Assembly: GCA_948144175.1 (NCBI GenBank)
Contig: CANXME010002004.1
Location: 248,001 to 312,000 of the forward strand
Reading direction: 5' to 3'
DNA length: 64,000 bases
Source of the DNA: Closterium sp. NIES-65
Lineage: Eukaryota; Streptophyta; Zygnematophyceae; Desmidiales; Closteriaceae
In this document: one piece after another, positions 1 through 10,042 of the stretch
Numbering within the stretch: the stretch's first letter is position 1
Layout: every line of letters starts with the position of its first letter
Made by a program: the position numbers and the translations under genes
The notes under the pieces: model-generated
Database searches by the model: none
Told to the model about the DNA's origin: nothing
The model's input: the letters and a program-made list of their open reading frames with translations, nothing else

Positions 1-187
1 GTGGAAGGTGGGGATGGGTGGTGGAAGGTGGGCATGGATGGTGGAAGGTGGGCATGGGTGGTGGAAGGTGGGCATGGATGGTGGAAGGTGGGCATGGATG
101 GTGGAAGGTGGGCATGGGTGGTGGAAGGTGGGCATGGATGGTGGAAGGTGGGCATGGATGGTGGAAGGTGGGCATGGGTGGTGGAGG
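1..187. repeat. 20-bp minisatellite
   Basis: About nine tandem copies of GTGGAAGGTGGGCATGGATG. The third copy of each set of three reads GGGTG instead of GGATG, giving a 60-bp higher-order period. It lies downstream of the visible cystatin exon, probably in its intron. Long open frames across it are composition artefacts. Confidence 0.9.
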
Positions 188-305
188 GACAGACATGGTG
201 GTGGTGGGAACATAGGAGAGGGAGGACGGAAAATGGATGAGTTGGAGGTAAGCTATTTGGAGTGTGTGTCAACGTGAGTGTGAGAATATGTGTGTGTGTG
301 AGAGT

Positions 306-309
<4 letters not shown>

Positions 310-382
<73 letters not shown>

Positions 383-395
383 GGGGGGGGGGGGG
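310..395. repeat. (AG)n microsatellite followed by poly-G
   Basis: About 31 AG dinucleotides run directly into a run of about 24 G. On the minus strand this is a C/CT tract inside the presumed cystatin intron. Its length is likely to be unstable and hard to sequence. Confidence 0.95.
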
Positions 396-552
396 AAGGC
401 ATAGATTCGACACAAGATTCTACAAGCATCATGTTCTGGACCGTTCCCCTCGACCACACGAGAGCAATGCGAACGCGATCGCAAGAGGGATGAAGGACTC
501 GAACACACGCGAAACGAAAGAATGCCCTTGGTCATACGGCACTTCATCATAC

Positions 553-780
553 CTTCTTCCTATTGTTTTGCTCGACGGCGAACATGGCCAGCTTCAACAC
601 GTGATCATCTGTAGTTGCATGCTTCTTGACGGACCAGCCTTTCGGGGGGCGTCCCCCATCTCCGCCTCCCGAGACCCCGGGCCGCCCACCTCCGCCCCTC
701 GTGATGGGCCCCCCATCTGCGCTTTTCGCGGAAGGCCGCCCACCTCCGCCTCCCTTGATGGGACCCCCATCGGTGGAAGA
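553..780 (-). pseudogene. Cystatin-like gene, exon 1 distal part (downstream of copia insertion)
   Basis: Continues the open frame of the signal-peptide segment at 7984-8069 after element A. It encodes a Gly-rich linker (two GGGGGRP/GGGGRP repeats) and then GWSVKKHATTDDHVLKLAMF followed by AVEQNNRKK. LAMFAVEQNN matches the phytocystatin helix signature (LARFAVxEHN), and the preceding GG pair fits the N-terminal Gly trunk that contacts papain-type proteases. A 5' splice site (AAG then GTATGA) closes the exon at 553. The exon with the QxVxG loop and the C-terminal Pro-Trp is not in the window, presumably beyond base 1. Phytocystatins inhibit papain/legumain-type cysteine proteases in the secretory pathway. 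The allele is interrupted by 7.2 kb of copia DNA, so it is probably not functional as it stands. Confidence 0.7.
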
Positions 781-900
781 TGTTAGAGAATGATTGAATT
801 GAGAGAGAAGTGAGTACAAGTACCTAAACCTAGAATTGTGTACCCCCTAAAGGCTAACCCACTGTAGCTTAAACAACTACAACATATATAATGTTTGACA
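781..900 (-). repeat. 3' LTR of element A
   Basis: 120-bp terminal repeat, nearly identical to 7860-7983. It starts TGTTAGAG and ends TTTGACA on the plus strand. It is very short for a 7-kb copia element. Confidence 0.95.
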
Positions 901-1133
901 CACCCCCATAGGCGAAATGGGGGAGAGCAAGGGGTCACAAGACCAGTCAAAGCAAAGCAAGGCAAAACAAGCTCAGGGTGGATCTCAAGGATACCACACA
1001 AATTCCGAGCACAAGTAAGCGGTCACAAGACCAGTTCACATGCAGTTTGATAATACATCAAGAGATACAGTGATCACAACCTAACAAGTGTAAGCATGCG
1101 GGTATATATATAGAGATCACAGTACAAGCAAAG

Positions 1134-4100
1134 TCAAGAAGTGAGCAAGTGAGGGAAAGTAGGCACAAGGCCTAGAACAGTACAAAAACGCTGATGGTCA
1201 CAAGGCTGAAGCGCCTTGGTGAACACATCAGCACTGTTGGCCCGAGTGGCCACGTAACGCAGACGAAGCTGACCACGCTGCTGGAGCTCTCGAGCAAGGA
1301 AGTACCGCAGAGCGATATGCTTCGTTCTGTGCTCCAGTCTGTGCTCCTCACACAAGGCAATGGTAGCCTTGTTGTCGACGTACAGCACTGGAGGAGAACT
1401 AGACCGCTCTCCCAGGTCGGTCAGCAGGTAGGTGAGCCAGCGTAACTCCTGTGCAGCCATGGCTGTGGCGTAGATCTCAGCCTCACAACTGGAGCTGAGA
1501 ACAGAAGAAGAACGAGTAGAACGCCAAGAAACTGAACCAGAGCCAAGGCTGAAGGTGTAACCCTGTGACGACCGCTGAGTAGCTTGGTCGTCAGCCCAAG
1601 AAGCGTCTGAGTGCCCAGTGAGTACAACTCGGTCTCGTCCTCCAAGCACTAGCCCCATGCCCGACGTACTGCACAGATAGCGCAACACCCTCTTAACAAA
1701 ATCCATGTGCTCCTTCCGGTGACGGCCAGGAGCTACATAGCGTGCAAGGATGCTAAGAGAGTATGCAAGGTCAGGTCGAGTGCAGGTCATCAGGTACATG
1801 AGGCAACCAACAAGCTCTGGATACGGGCCACTCGGCTCTACGGACTCATCCGAAGGCAGAGCTGAGAGCGAGTGACCTGTAGCCAGAGGACTGGATTGAG
1901 GCGAGGAGTACGTGAAGCCGAAGCGCTGAAGGACCTGTTGCACCATGTGTGACTGAGTCAAGGTGATGGTGCGCCGTGCTCTGTCCCGGGCGATCTGCAA
2001 GCCAAGATAGCTTGTCAGTTCACCCAGGTCTGTGCACGTGTGTCTCTTCTGCAACTCCGACTTCGCGTGGGCGAGTGCCGCAGTGTCAGCAGTGGCAAAG
2101 ACCAAGTCGTCGACGTACACGAGGATGTAGAACGGCGGCAGCGAAGTGTCGGTGCGTAGAAACAGCGACTTGTCAGCAGTAGAGGGAGCGAACCCAAGAG
2201 CCGCAAGTGTAGTCCTCAGTGTGTCGTGCCACTCACGCGGTGCCTGTCAGAGACCGTAGACTGGCCGCCGGAGGCTCCACTGGGTACCAGGAGGGAACGA
2301 CCCAGTGAAGCCAGGTGGGCGGCGCAGCCAGATCTCCTCGTGCAAGCTGCCCTGTAGGAAAGCAGTGCTGAAGTCAAGAGAGTGGAGCTCGTAGTCACGC
2401 TGAGCGGCGACGTGCAGCAGAACCCGAAGAGTGGTCATCTTCGGGGTCGGGGAGAAGGTCTGGAAGAAGTCCACTCCCTCTCGCTGTCTGAAGCCTCGTG
2501 CAACGTACCGCGCCTTGAAGATAGGCGGAGAACCCGGCGGCCGCTTCACCCTGAAAATCCACATACCACTGACGATGTTCGCCCCAGGTGGGGGAACCTT
2601 GTCAACGTAGGTACCTGTGGACTTCCAGGAAGCCATCTCTGCGTCCATGGCTGACTGCCATTGAGAGGAGTAGGGACTCTTGATCGCCTCAGCGTACGAT
2701 CGAGGATTCAGGATGTCTGGTGCATCCGGATCTCCCTCAGGGGCAACTAGCATGGACACGAGATGAGGTAAAGCAGCGGCGAAGCACTCAAACTCCTCCT
2801 GCCTGTCCTCAAGAACGTCCGTGCCAAAAGCACACTCACCCCCGACGGACGGAGGACAGACAGACTCAGATTCAGCAACTAGGCTAGCGGCGTAGTCTAG
2901 ACGACATGTGGCAGCAAAGTCGACAAGCTCAGCAACTAAGGAAGACGCAGCAGCGGACTGAAAAGAAGGGTCAGTGACAACAGTAGCCAGGAGACGCGTG
3001 ATAGTAGGACTGGTAGCGCGAAGGGAGTCAGACTCCGGGTCAGCAAGAGCAAGAAAGAGAGGAAGCAGGAGGAGACGGGAGAGGGACACGCTGGGGAGCA
3101 GTGGAAGGACGCAGAGTCATATAGTGTGTGCCGGGGAGAGCAGGAGGGCGCTCACGCGGAACACGGCTAGTAGTGCGAGCAGCACGAACAGGTGACGCAG
3201 GACGAGACACAGGCGACACAGGACGAGAATCTGGCTCACGACGCTCTATAAGACCGCTTGTCGGACCAGTGTAGGGAGAAAGACCAGGAAGGAGCGAGGC
3301 AGGCGGCAGCTGTGACTGCGACTGGACAGACGGAGGACACTCTAAGGAGGGAGAAGGATGACGAGGAGGAGGCTGACCAAGAACCTGCTGAAGGAGCGGA
3401 ACGAAGTACGGCCACGGCCGTGCAGTGTCTCCAGAGCCAGAAGAGACACCAGCGCCAGGGTCCACAGCACCAGCACCAGCACCAATACCCGGGTCCGTAG
3501 CACCAGCAGCAGCTCCAACGCCCGGGTCCTCAGCACCAGTAGCAGCTCCAACTCCAAGGTTAGCAGCACCAGCAGCAGCACCAACGCCCGGGTCCGCAGC
3601 ACCAGCAGCAGCTCCAACGCCCGGGTCCGCAGCACCAGCAGCAGCTCCAACGCCCGGGTCCTCAGCACCAGTAGCAGCTCCAACTCCAGGGTCAGCAGGA
3701 CTAGCAGCAGCTCCAACGCCCGGGTCCGCAGCACAAGGAGCGCCACTCCTGAGACTGCAGCGCCGTGCGTACCACTCTCGGAGCCGCTGGGGAGAGGGCA
3801 GCTCCCGCCTAGGAGGGGAAGCACTAGCCCCAGCTCCAGCAGCACTCCTAGCTCCAGAAGCACCTCTCCTGAGGCTCCAGTACTGTACATACCACTCACG
3901 CAGCTGCTATGAGGAGAGAGCTCCTCCAGGTGTAGCACTCCCAGGCTCAGCACCCTCAGACTCAGCACCCCCAGACTCAGCACCCGCAGGCTCCGCACCC
4001 CCAGGCTCAGCACCCCTAGACTCGGCACCCCCAGGCTCAGCACCCCCAGACTCCGCAACCCTAGGCTCCGCACGCTCAGGCTCAGCACCCCTAGCAGGAC

Positions 4101-7077
4101 GAGAGTCGACAGCTACCTCGATAGGCTCAACCGGGTCTACCTGGGACACACCTGAGGGAGCGGCACCCTGAGGGGGGAGGGGGTCTACCACAGCAGCACC
4201 TGGCGCGAGGAAGAGAGGCGGGGGGGGGAGCGGGGCAGTGCGATAGGGGAAGAGGCGGTAGTAGGGCACAGACTCATCAAAAGTGACGTCGTGAGAGGGC
4301 AGGACACGGCGCGAGGTGGCGTGGTAAAACTGCCAACCAGACGCGTCCGGTACAAAGCCAAGGAAGACACAAGGAACAGCGCGAGAGGAGAGCTTGTCCG
4401 CGGACGTATCGCGAACAAAAGCTCGAGATCCCTAGACCCGGAAACGCGACGCATCGCCAACCTCTCCCGTCCAACGCAGTGTCGGGGAAGTCTCCGGCAA
4501 GGAGACACGGGGCCAGAGGTTGAGCTGATGCGCAGCATATCGGACCGCAAACGGCCACATAAAGTGGGGGGCAGCCGCATGGATCAAGGAGGTACGAGCG
4601 ACCTCCATGACCAAGCCAATGCGGTGCTCAGCAACCCCATTCTGCTGTGGAGAGGCCGGAAGCATGAACGACTGGCGGATGCCGTGCTCCGCACAGTAGG
4701 CTGCCAAGAGGTCGGAGGAGAACTCACCACCTCTGTCAGAGTGCAAGCGCAGGACAGGAAAGTCCGAGTGGAAACGCTCGCTGAGCTGGAGACGAGAAGC
4801 GCGGATCCAAGGGATCAAAACATCAGGGACCTCACCCTTGGTGCGCAAGGGGAAGACCGTGGTGTAGCGCGAGTAGTCGTCAACAACTATCAGGAAGTAC
4901 CTCTCCTAACCCTGACCACGGACGCGGGCTGGGCCCCACACGTCCATGTGGAGCGTCTGCAAGGGAGCAGTCGTCGGGGGAAACGAGGAGGAGTGAGGAG
5001 CGGCGCGCAGCCGCCCCTCGACACAGGGAAGACAGGGAGGAGCAGGCGAGGGTGGGAGGGGAGGGAGAACCCTGGGAAGACTAGAGACAAGGTACCGTTT
5101 GTGCATGGCCCGAAGGCGCTGCACGGACGGGTGACCAAGTCGGTGGTGCCAGAGGACGGTCTCGTGCGCCAGAGAGCGACACGAGCAGGGGGCCGACAGC
5201 TGGCCTGACGCAGACGCAGCTACCTGAGGGGACTCAGTGGTCAGTGTGTACAGGTCCGACCCCGGCTGCCGTGTGAAGGTAGCCAGGTGACGGCCCGTCC
5301 GAGCACACGTGCAGTGTGTCACGCGCTCGTAGGCAAAGGTGAACTGGTGGACACCCCTGTCCTGGAGCGCACTACCCGCCACCAAGTTCGTAGAGAACGA
5401 GGGGAGGTAGAGACCTGATAGTGTGCCAGACGGGACCGCAGGACAGGGGAGGACAGTGGAGGAGGTCGCAAGGACCGGACCCCCAGAGGGGTCAGCGAGG
5501 GAGACTGCAACTGGCCGAGCAAGCTGCTCAAGGGCCGTGCGGTCACGAAAGAAACAACGGGAAGCACCTGAGTCCAGTGTGAAGGTGTGCAGTGCCTCAG
5601 TCGGCTCGATACCAGGGGGCGCAGACTCACTAGTAGCTAGAGCGGTAGCCTCACCAGCACCTGGGGTAGCAGACACTCTAGCACCTAGAGCGCCAGCCTC
5701 ACTGGTCCGAATGCCCGGATTAGGCGGAACACGCAGGTACTGAGCACCCTCTCCACTAACAGACATCACATACATGGCGGTGAGAATAGCATCAAAGTCT
5801 AGTGCAAAGATATCAATGTTTTTCTTCATCAGATCAGCCCAGCGGGGCAGCTCAGTGGCCTCAGGAAACTGAGTGCGCCAAGCGTCGTCGAGGCGAGAGA
5901 AGCAGCGCTCCGTGGGGTGAGCCCTCCCACACGCCCGACCAGTGCGGTCACCAGTGCGGATAACGTACGTGCAGCTAAGGCCACCCCCCCCCCCCCCCCC
6001 GTGCTGAGAGTACCACTCACGGAGCTCCTGGGGCGATGGAGTGTGCTGCTGGCTCTGGCCACTCCCAGCGCCTCCACGACCACCACTGCCGCCGCCAACT
6101 CCTCGACCACCTCCTCCCCTGCCCCTGCCGCTTCCACCGCCGCCCCCACCACCACCCCCGCCCCTGCCACCTCCCCCGCCGCTGCCGCCACCACCCCAAC
6201 CGCTGCCACTAGCCCCTCCAGCCCCACCACCACCCCCACCGCCGCCACCACCCCCACCACCGCCTCCCCCGCCGTCACCTCCGCCTCCCTTGCCCCCTTT
6301 GCCCTTGCCGTTGCGGCGCCAGCTCGAAGCAGACGCAGTACCGACCTTCTCAGCATCAAGGAGGTCGACAGCAGAATCAGAGGCTACAGAGGGAAGAAGG
6401 GGGGAAGGGGAACACCCCTCGAAGAAAGGGGTGCGGGGGTCGCCACGAGAGGCACCTACAGCGACTATGCTAGCCTCAGCTGCAAGTAGTTCCTTCTCGA
6501 GGAGGGCAATGGTGAGCTCGGTGGGGCAGCGAGCTAGGAAGTGGTCCCTGACTACACGCAGAGAGTCACGGAGGCGGGTGACTAGGTGGTAGAGAGTGAG
6601 CCAGAGCGGGGGGGGGTTCGTGGCAAGAAACTCATCAGGCATAGCGGCACGGAAGCGGGCCTCACTAGTACGGAGGTGCGTGATGAGGTCAGCGACTGTG
6701 TGGAAGGAGGCGAGGTCGGGGAACAGGTAGGGGAGTGAGAGACGGCCTAGCGCAGCAGAGGCAGGTGAGGAGTAGCGGGCAACGACAGCAGTGTACAGTG
6801 CCTGTGCAGTCTTGTGCTGGCCAAAGTGCTCGCGCTCATCTATCGGCAGGGAGTTGCGAATAGCAAAGCGAGCGTGGGCGTCACGAGTCTGCCACTGTGA
6901 GCGGGCAGTGCTGTCAGCAGTAGCAGCAGGGGCACTGGCATGGCCTAGGGCGTGATCGTACAGTGAGATGTCCTCCTTGGCAGTGAGCTGTAGGAAGAGG
7001 TGCAGGTCATCTAGCCAGGTGTCAAACTTCACTGGGCGGCCCTCAGTATCGAAAGCTAGTACAGGAGGGCTAGCCAT
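1134..7077 (-). pseudogene. gag-pol fossil of element A
   Basis: Reading 7077 to 1134 on the minus strand: gag beginning MASPPVLAFDTEGRP, a Gly-rich block (about 6020-6300), a zinc-knuckle-like segment (about 5930-5990), protease with a DSGAS core (about 5590), integrase with the HHRLGHP zinc region and a QQNGVAE catalytic block (about 5160-4600), a long Pro/Ala/Gly repeat linker (about 4200-3400), reverse transcriptase with YVDDL (about 2110) and RNase H to 1134. The domain order PR-INT-RT-RH defines Ty1/copia. It carries several breaks. Confidence 0.9.
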
Positions 7078-7302
7078 AGTAGGAGTAGGAGCAGCAGTAT
7101 AGTAGAAGGAGTAGTAGCAGTAGGTGCACCCTAAAAGCAGTAGGCAGCGCGACTCAGGTAGGGCGGCTCGGTACAGAAAGGCTGCTCAGTACGGGCGGCG
7201 CGGTTCGGTTCAGGTAGGGCGGCGTGGCTCGGCTCGGGCTGGGCGGCTCGGTTCGGGCGGCTCGGTTCGGGTGGCCTGGTTCTGGCGGGGCCGTGGCTGT
7301 CG

Positions 7303-7720
7303 CGTGCGGGGCGCTAAGGGGCGGCGCGTGGGGTCGACGGGGCCGCTAAGGGGTGGGCGCGCGGGGTCTACGAGGCTGACGGGGCCGCTAAGGGACGGCG
7401 CGCGGGGTCGACGGGGCCAGCGGGGCCTCTAGGCGGGGCGCACGTGGGGTCAACAGGGCCAGTGGGGCCTCTAGGCGGGGCCGAAGGGGCCTCTAGGAGG
7501 GGCGTGCGCGGGGTCGACGGGCCGACGGGGCCTCTAGGTGGGGCCGACGGGGCCTCTAGGTGGGGCGCGCGGGCCGACGGGGCCTCTAGGTGGGGCCGAC
7601 GGGGCCTCTAGGTGGGGCGCGCGGGCCGACGGGGCCTCTAGGTGGGGCCGACGGGGCCTTTGGGGCGCGCTCGGGGTCGACGGGCCGACGGGGCCTCTAA
7701 GGGGCGGCGGGCGGGTCGCT
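7303..7720 (-). repeat. GC-rich tandem array in leader of element A
   Basis: Repeated short units of the type GGGGCCTCTAGGTGGGGC with GACGGGGCC spacers lie between the 5' LTR and the gag start. Comparable arrays sit at the same place in elements E and F. Confidence 0.8.
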
Positions 7721-7859
7721 AATGGGCCGTTAAAAGAGGGACGCTGGGGGAGGCGCTCGAGGGCGCTCCGACAGTGAGGCGCACGAGGGCGCTAGTAGGC
7801 AGTCAGCAGTGGTGGGCCCTAAGAAATCGGTCCTAGCGAAGGACCTGCTCTGTATACCA

Positions 7860-7983
7860 TGTTAGAGAATGAATGATTGAATTGAGAGAGAAGTGAGTAC
7901 AAGTACCTAAACCTAGAATTGTGTACCCCCTAAAGGCTAACCCACTGTAGCCTAAACAACTACAACATATATAATGTTTGACA
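7860..7983 (-). repeat. 5' LTR of element A
   Basis: 124 bp, matching the 3' LTR at 781-900 apart from one base and a duplicated 4-bp step. Confidence 0.95.
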
Positions 7984-8069
7984 GAAGATGCAGCGACTGG
8001 GTACGACGAGCAGAGCGAAACGACGACGACAACCGCAGCAACGGCGAGCATAGTAACGACGCGACCCAT
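7984..8069 (-). pseudogene. Cystatin-like gene, start and signal peptide
   Basis: ATG at 8067-8069 opens MGRVVTMLAVAAVVVVVSLC followed by SSYPVAASS, a typical eukaryotic secretory signal: Arg near the N-terminus, a hydrophobic Ala/Val core and small residues before a likely cleavage after VAA. The frame enters element A within the GAAGA target duplication. Beyond the element (780 downward) the same frame carries on into a Gly-rich linker and the cystatin signature, so the pre-insertion gene had a continuous exon. The product is therefore inferred to be a secreted or vacuolar cysteine-protease inhibitor. The gene diverges from the BTS gene that begins a few hundred bases to the right. Confidence 0.65.
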
Positions 8070-8206
8070 GTTGGCGTAAGGAGAGTATCAGAAGCTATTA
8101 TCAACGGTCAGGATCACGCAGATGTAAAAGGCTGCTAGCCTATACCACTCCAAAACACTAGATTGTGAAACGTTGGAAGATGGTGCTTCCAACTAAACTG
8201 CCGATG

Positions 8207-8214
8207 CTTTATAG
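8207..8214 (-). promoter_or_regulatory. Possible TATA box for the cystatin gene
   Basis: CTATAAAG on the minus strand, about 140 bp upstream of the cystatin ATG. Spacing is plausible for a TATA plus a short 5' UTR, but this rests on sequence match alone. Confidence 0.25.
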
Positions 8215-8566
8215 GTTGCTGGTGCATTGTTGATGACATGCAAGCCTACCTATATGCGGGAACTGCGGCGGGCTTGGCGGCGAGGAAATCAGTTTGGAAG
8301 GAGCGTCAACACCCTAGCCAGCAAGAACCCCGTGCCGCTTCTCGGCGACCATGTGAGCGGGCAAAAAACCTGGTCGCAGAATTATTGACTGACTAATAGT
8401 TAATCCATACAAGGTTCGAGGCGCAAAACCTGGTATTGGTTGAGGTATTGGATATTTGTACCAGCGGACTTCCCTCTCGTGGAAGAATTGGCCAAACCTG
8501 GCTTTCCTCGTTATCGCCTAGTTTCACCACAGTATCAGACACTAGTTTTGCATTTTGTTTACATCT
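8215..8566. other. Shared upstream region between cystatin and BTS genes
   Basis: No convincing exon was recognised. It should hold the divergent promoters and any 5' exons of the BTS gene, whose N-terminal residues before hemerythrin domain 1 were not identified. Confidence 0.4.
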
Positions 8567-8716
8567 CACCTTTTGTTCTTTCACAAGGGGTAATTGGGCA
8601 AGCTGCACACCACAACATTGGTCTTAGAACGCGGCGGAAAGGACACGCAGCTGTTGCTGTAACGCTATGATTTCCTTAAAATGGTCTATAAGTACCATAG
8701 CACGGTGGAAGACGAG
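8567..8716 (+). pseudogene. BTS: BTS hemerythrin domain 1, first exon remnant
   Basis: Frame starting at 8567 reads HLLFFHKG, stop, LGKLH..., stop, RYDFLKMVYKYHSTVEDE, then a GTACGA donor at 8717. It matches the plant BTS pattern FHKA...LRxxxxFLKxVYKYHxxAEDE, keeping the iron-ligand His of FHK, the His of KYH and the Glu of VEDE. Two TAA codons (8591-8593, 8660-8662) and a few missing residues after FHK show decay. Confidence 0.75.
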
Positions 8717-8760
8717 GTACGATGCACCTTAGACTGCTACACTCACACCTTATAAAGTAG

Positions 8761-8898
8761 TGTCAGAATCCCAACCACTAGACCATTGGGATAAAAAGGT
8801 TTGTTAAGTAGCGGGTCAGTGCGCCCATAACCCCCCAGGACAACGAGCCTGTAACCCTTCCCTAGGAACAATCGGGGATCACCAGTGGACCTCTTACA
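8761..8898 (-). repeat. TRIM 3' LTR
   Basis: 138 bp, direct repeat of 8968-9105. Confidence 0.85.
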
Positions 8899-8967
8899 CC
8901 CCCCCGCACTGGGATGCCCGAAGTGCACACACCGGGATTCGAACCCGAGACCTTCGCTCTGATACCA

Positions 8968-9105
8968 TGTCAGAATCCCAACCACTAGACCATTGGGATA
9001 AAAAGGCTTGTTAAGTAGCGCGTCAGTGCGCCCATAACCCCCCAGGACAACGAGCCTATAACTCTTCCCTAGGATCAATCGTGGATCACCAGTGGACCTC
9101 TGACA
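8968..9105 (-). repeat. TRIM 5' LTR
   Basis: 138 bp, direct repeat of 8761-8898. Its minus-strand 3' end carries the A-box-like motif and abuts the primer site. Confidence 0.85.
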
Positions 9106-9160
9106 AGTAGGCTTTGAGAATTTTCGTCAACTTTCTGACACGTACGAATCTCTGCTTCAG

Positions 9161-9250
9161 GTGGTACTCCCGGCGCTCAATTCCCGAGTTAAGAACGTCG
9201 CGCATGCATACACACTCGAGCATAAAGTGGACGCGACGAGATCACGAAAC
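9161..9250 (+). pseudogene. BTS: BTS hemerythrin domain 1, second exon
   Basis: After an acceptor TCTGCTTCAG at 9160 the frame reads VVLPALNSRVKNVAHAYTLE then HK, matching plant VIFPALDxRVKNVAxxYSLEHK. It joins in phase 0 to VEDE of the exon ending at 8716. The His of LEHK is an iron ligand. The 3' boundary is unclear because similarity fades after LEHK. No exon was recognised between about 9250 and 9516, where the C-terminal helices of HHE1 should lie. Confidence 0.7.
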
Positions 9251-9516
9251 GCAGTCTATTCAACCACCTTATTTGCTGCATAGAGGCCTTGCTCACAGTG
9301 CTCGTGCAGCATTTATCGAACGAAAAAGAGCAGGTTAGTCGGTGTCGTAGTAATGGCTCCAGTTTGTCTATTTATCGTCCCGTATTGAGTCAAGTTTAAT
9401 GTGCGAGCACTTTCTCAGACAGAAAACAATACTAACTGTCATTTTTTGTCATTCGTGTGTTTCCGCTGCTGGTAAAGCATTTCGACGCGGTGGAATAGGC
9501 AAATTTAGTCTGGCAG

Positions 9517-9651
9517 TTTCTGTGCAGCATGCCAATAAAGCTCATGGAGGATTGCCTCCCCTGGATGGCTTCTTATCTTACGAAAAAGGAGAAAAAGCAA
9601 ATGGTTGAGCACATGCATAAGATTGTCCCGCAAGAGGAGCTCTTGCAGGAG
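9517..9651 (+). pseudogene. BTS: BTS exon after hemerythrin domain 1
   Basis: Begins after TCTGGCAG. It encodes FLCSMPIKLMEDCLPWMASY, LTKKEKKQMVEHMHKIVPQE and ELLQE, ending at a GTGAGT donor. Plant BTS has FICSxPVxxMEDFLPWMxxxLxxEEKxxM...IxPxExLLQQV after each HHE repeat. The exon is open and closely conserved. Confidence 0.8.
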
Positions 9652-9680
9652 GTGAGTGGGTGTTGAATTCGGCATACAAG

Positions 9681-9910
9681 CCGAGTTGTTGTACATGCAC
9701 AACGCAATCAGAAACGAACTGGAAGCTTTTCACCGAAAAGTGAAAGGCGTGGAGCTTGACACCTTTGACATTCTCATCAGAAGATACCGGTTTCTCTCAG
9801 ATATTAGTGTGTTTCACAAGTACGCTTTTGCAGGCATTTCCTTCCACAGTTGGCATTCGTTGACTGACCTTTTCCTCTTCTTCCCACATTCAGGTCATTA
9901 CTGTCTGGCT
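9681..9910 (+). pseudogene. BTS: BTS hemerythrin domain 2, N-terminal part, cut by copia
   Basis: Reads AELLYMHNAIRNELEAFHRK, VKGVELDTF and DILIRRYRFLSDISVFHK, matching the plant HHE2 start (EILxWHNAIKREL...RLxFIAEVxxFH). A donor GTACGC follows at 9819. The gap from the previous exon is only about 29 bp, too short for a normal intron, suggesting a small deletion. An acceptor-like CATTCAG precedes VITVWL, where copia sequence starts at 9911. The rest of HHE2 is absent and the gene resumes at 17225. Confidence 0.7.
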
Positions 9911-10042
9911 TGTTGAAATGAATGAACAGGAATGATTGAACTAATAGTGAAATCAGTACAAGTACCTAACCCTAGAATTGTGTACCCCCTATAGGCTAAC
10001 CCACTGTAGCCTAAACAAGCACAACATATATAATGTCTGACA
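9911..10042 (-). repeat. 3' LTR of element B
   Basis: 132 bp, plus-strand TGTTGAAATG...GTCTGACA. Close to the 132-bp LTRs of element E in reverse orientation. Confidence 0.85.

Larger units (their letters stand above)
781..7983 (-). mobile_element. Ty1/copia LTR retrotransposon A, full length, broken
   Basis: Complete element on the minus strand: 3' LTR 781-900, gag-pol 7077 to 1134, leader, 5' LTR 7860-7983, flanked by the 5-bp duplication GAAGA (776-780 and 7984-7988). LTRs run TGTTAG...TTGACA on the plus strand. A primer site TGGTATACAGAGC (near initiator-Met tRNA) abuts the 5' LTR at about 7847-7859, and a purine-rich tract precedes the 3' LTR. The two LTRs differ by one base and one 4-bp microsatellite step, so the insertion is young. 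The coding region is broken in several places. It sits inside exon 1 of a cystatin gene. Confidence 0.95.
8761..9105 (-). mobile_element. TRIM (terminal-repeat retrotransposon in miniature)
   Basis: 345 bp bounded by TGTCA...TGACA with a 5-bp target duplication AGTAG (8756-8760 and 9106-9110). Two 138-bp direct repeats (8761-8898, 8968-9105; seven differences) flank a 69-bp internal part. In minus-strand sense a primer site TGGTATCAGAGC follows the first LTR directly and a GCGGGGGGGTG purine tract precedes the second. It has no coding capacity. The LTR end plus primer site also resemble a tRNA gene (A-box-like TGGTCTAGTGGTTGGGATTC, B-box GGTTCGAATCC). It lies in a BTS intron. The divergence suggests an older insertion than A, E or F. 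Confidence 0.8.

Noticed and set aside
8899-9003. A possible tRNA gene on the minus strand.
   Set aside because: The A-box-like part lies in the TRIM LTR and the B-box in the internal segment; there is no matching acceptor stem, and the element has LTR ends and a 5-bp target duplication.
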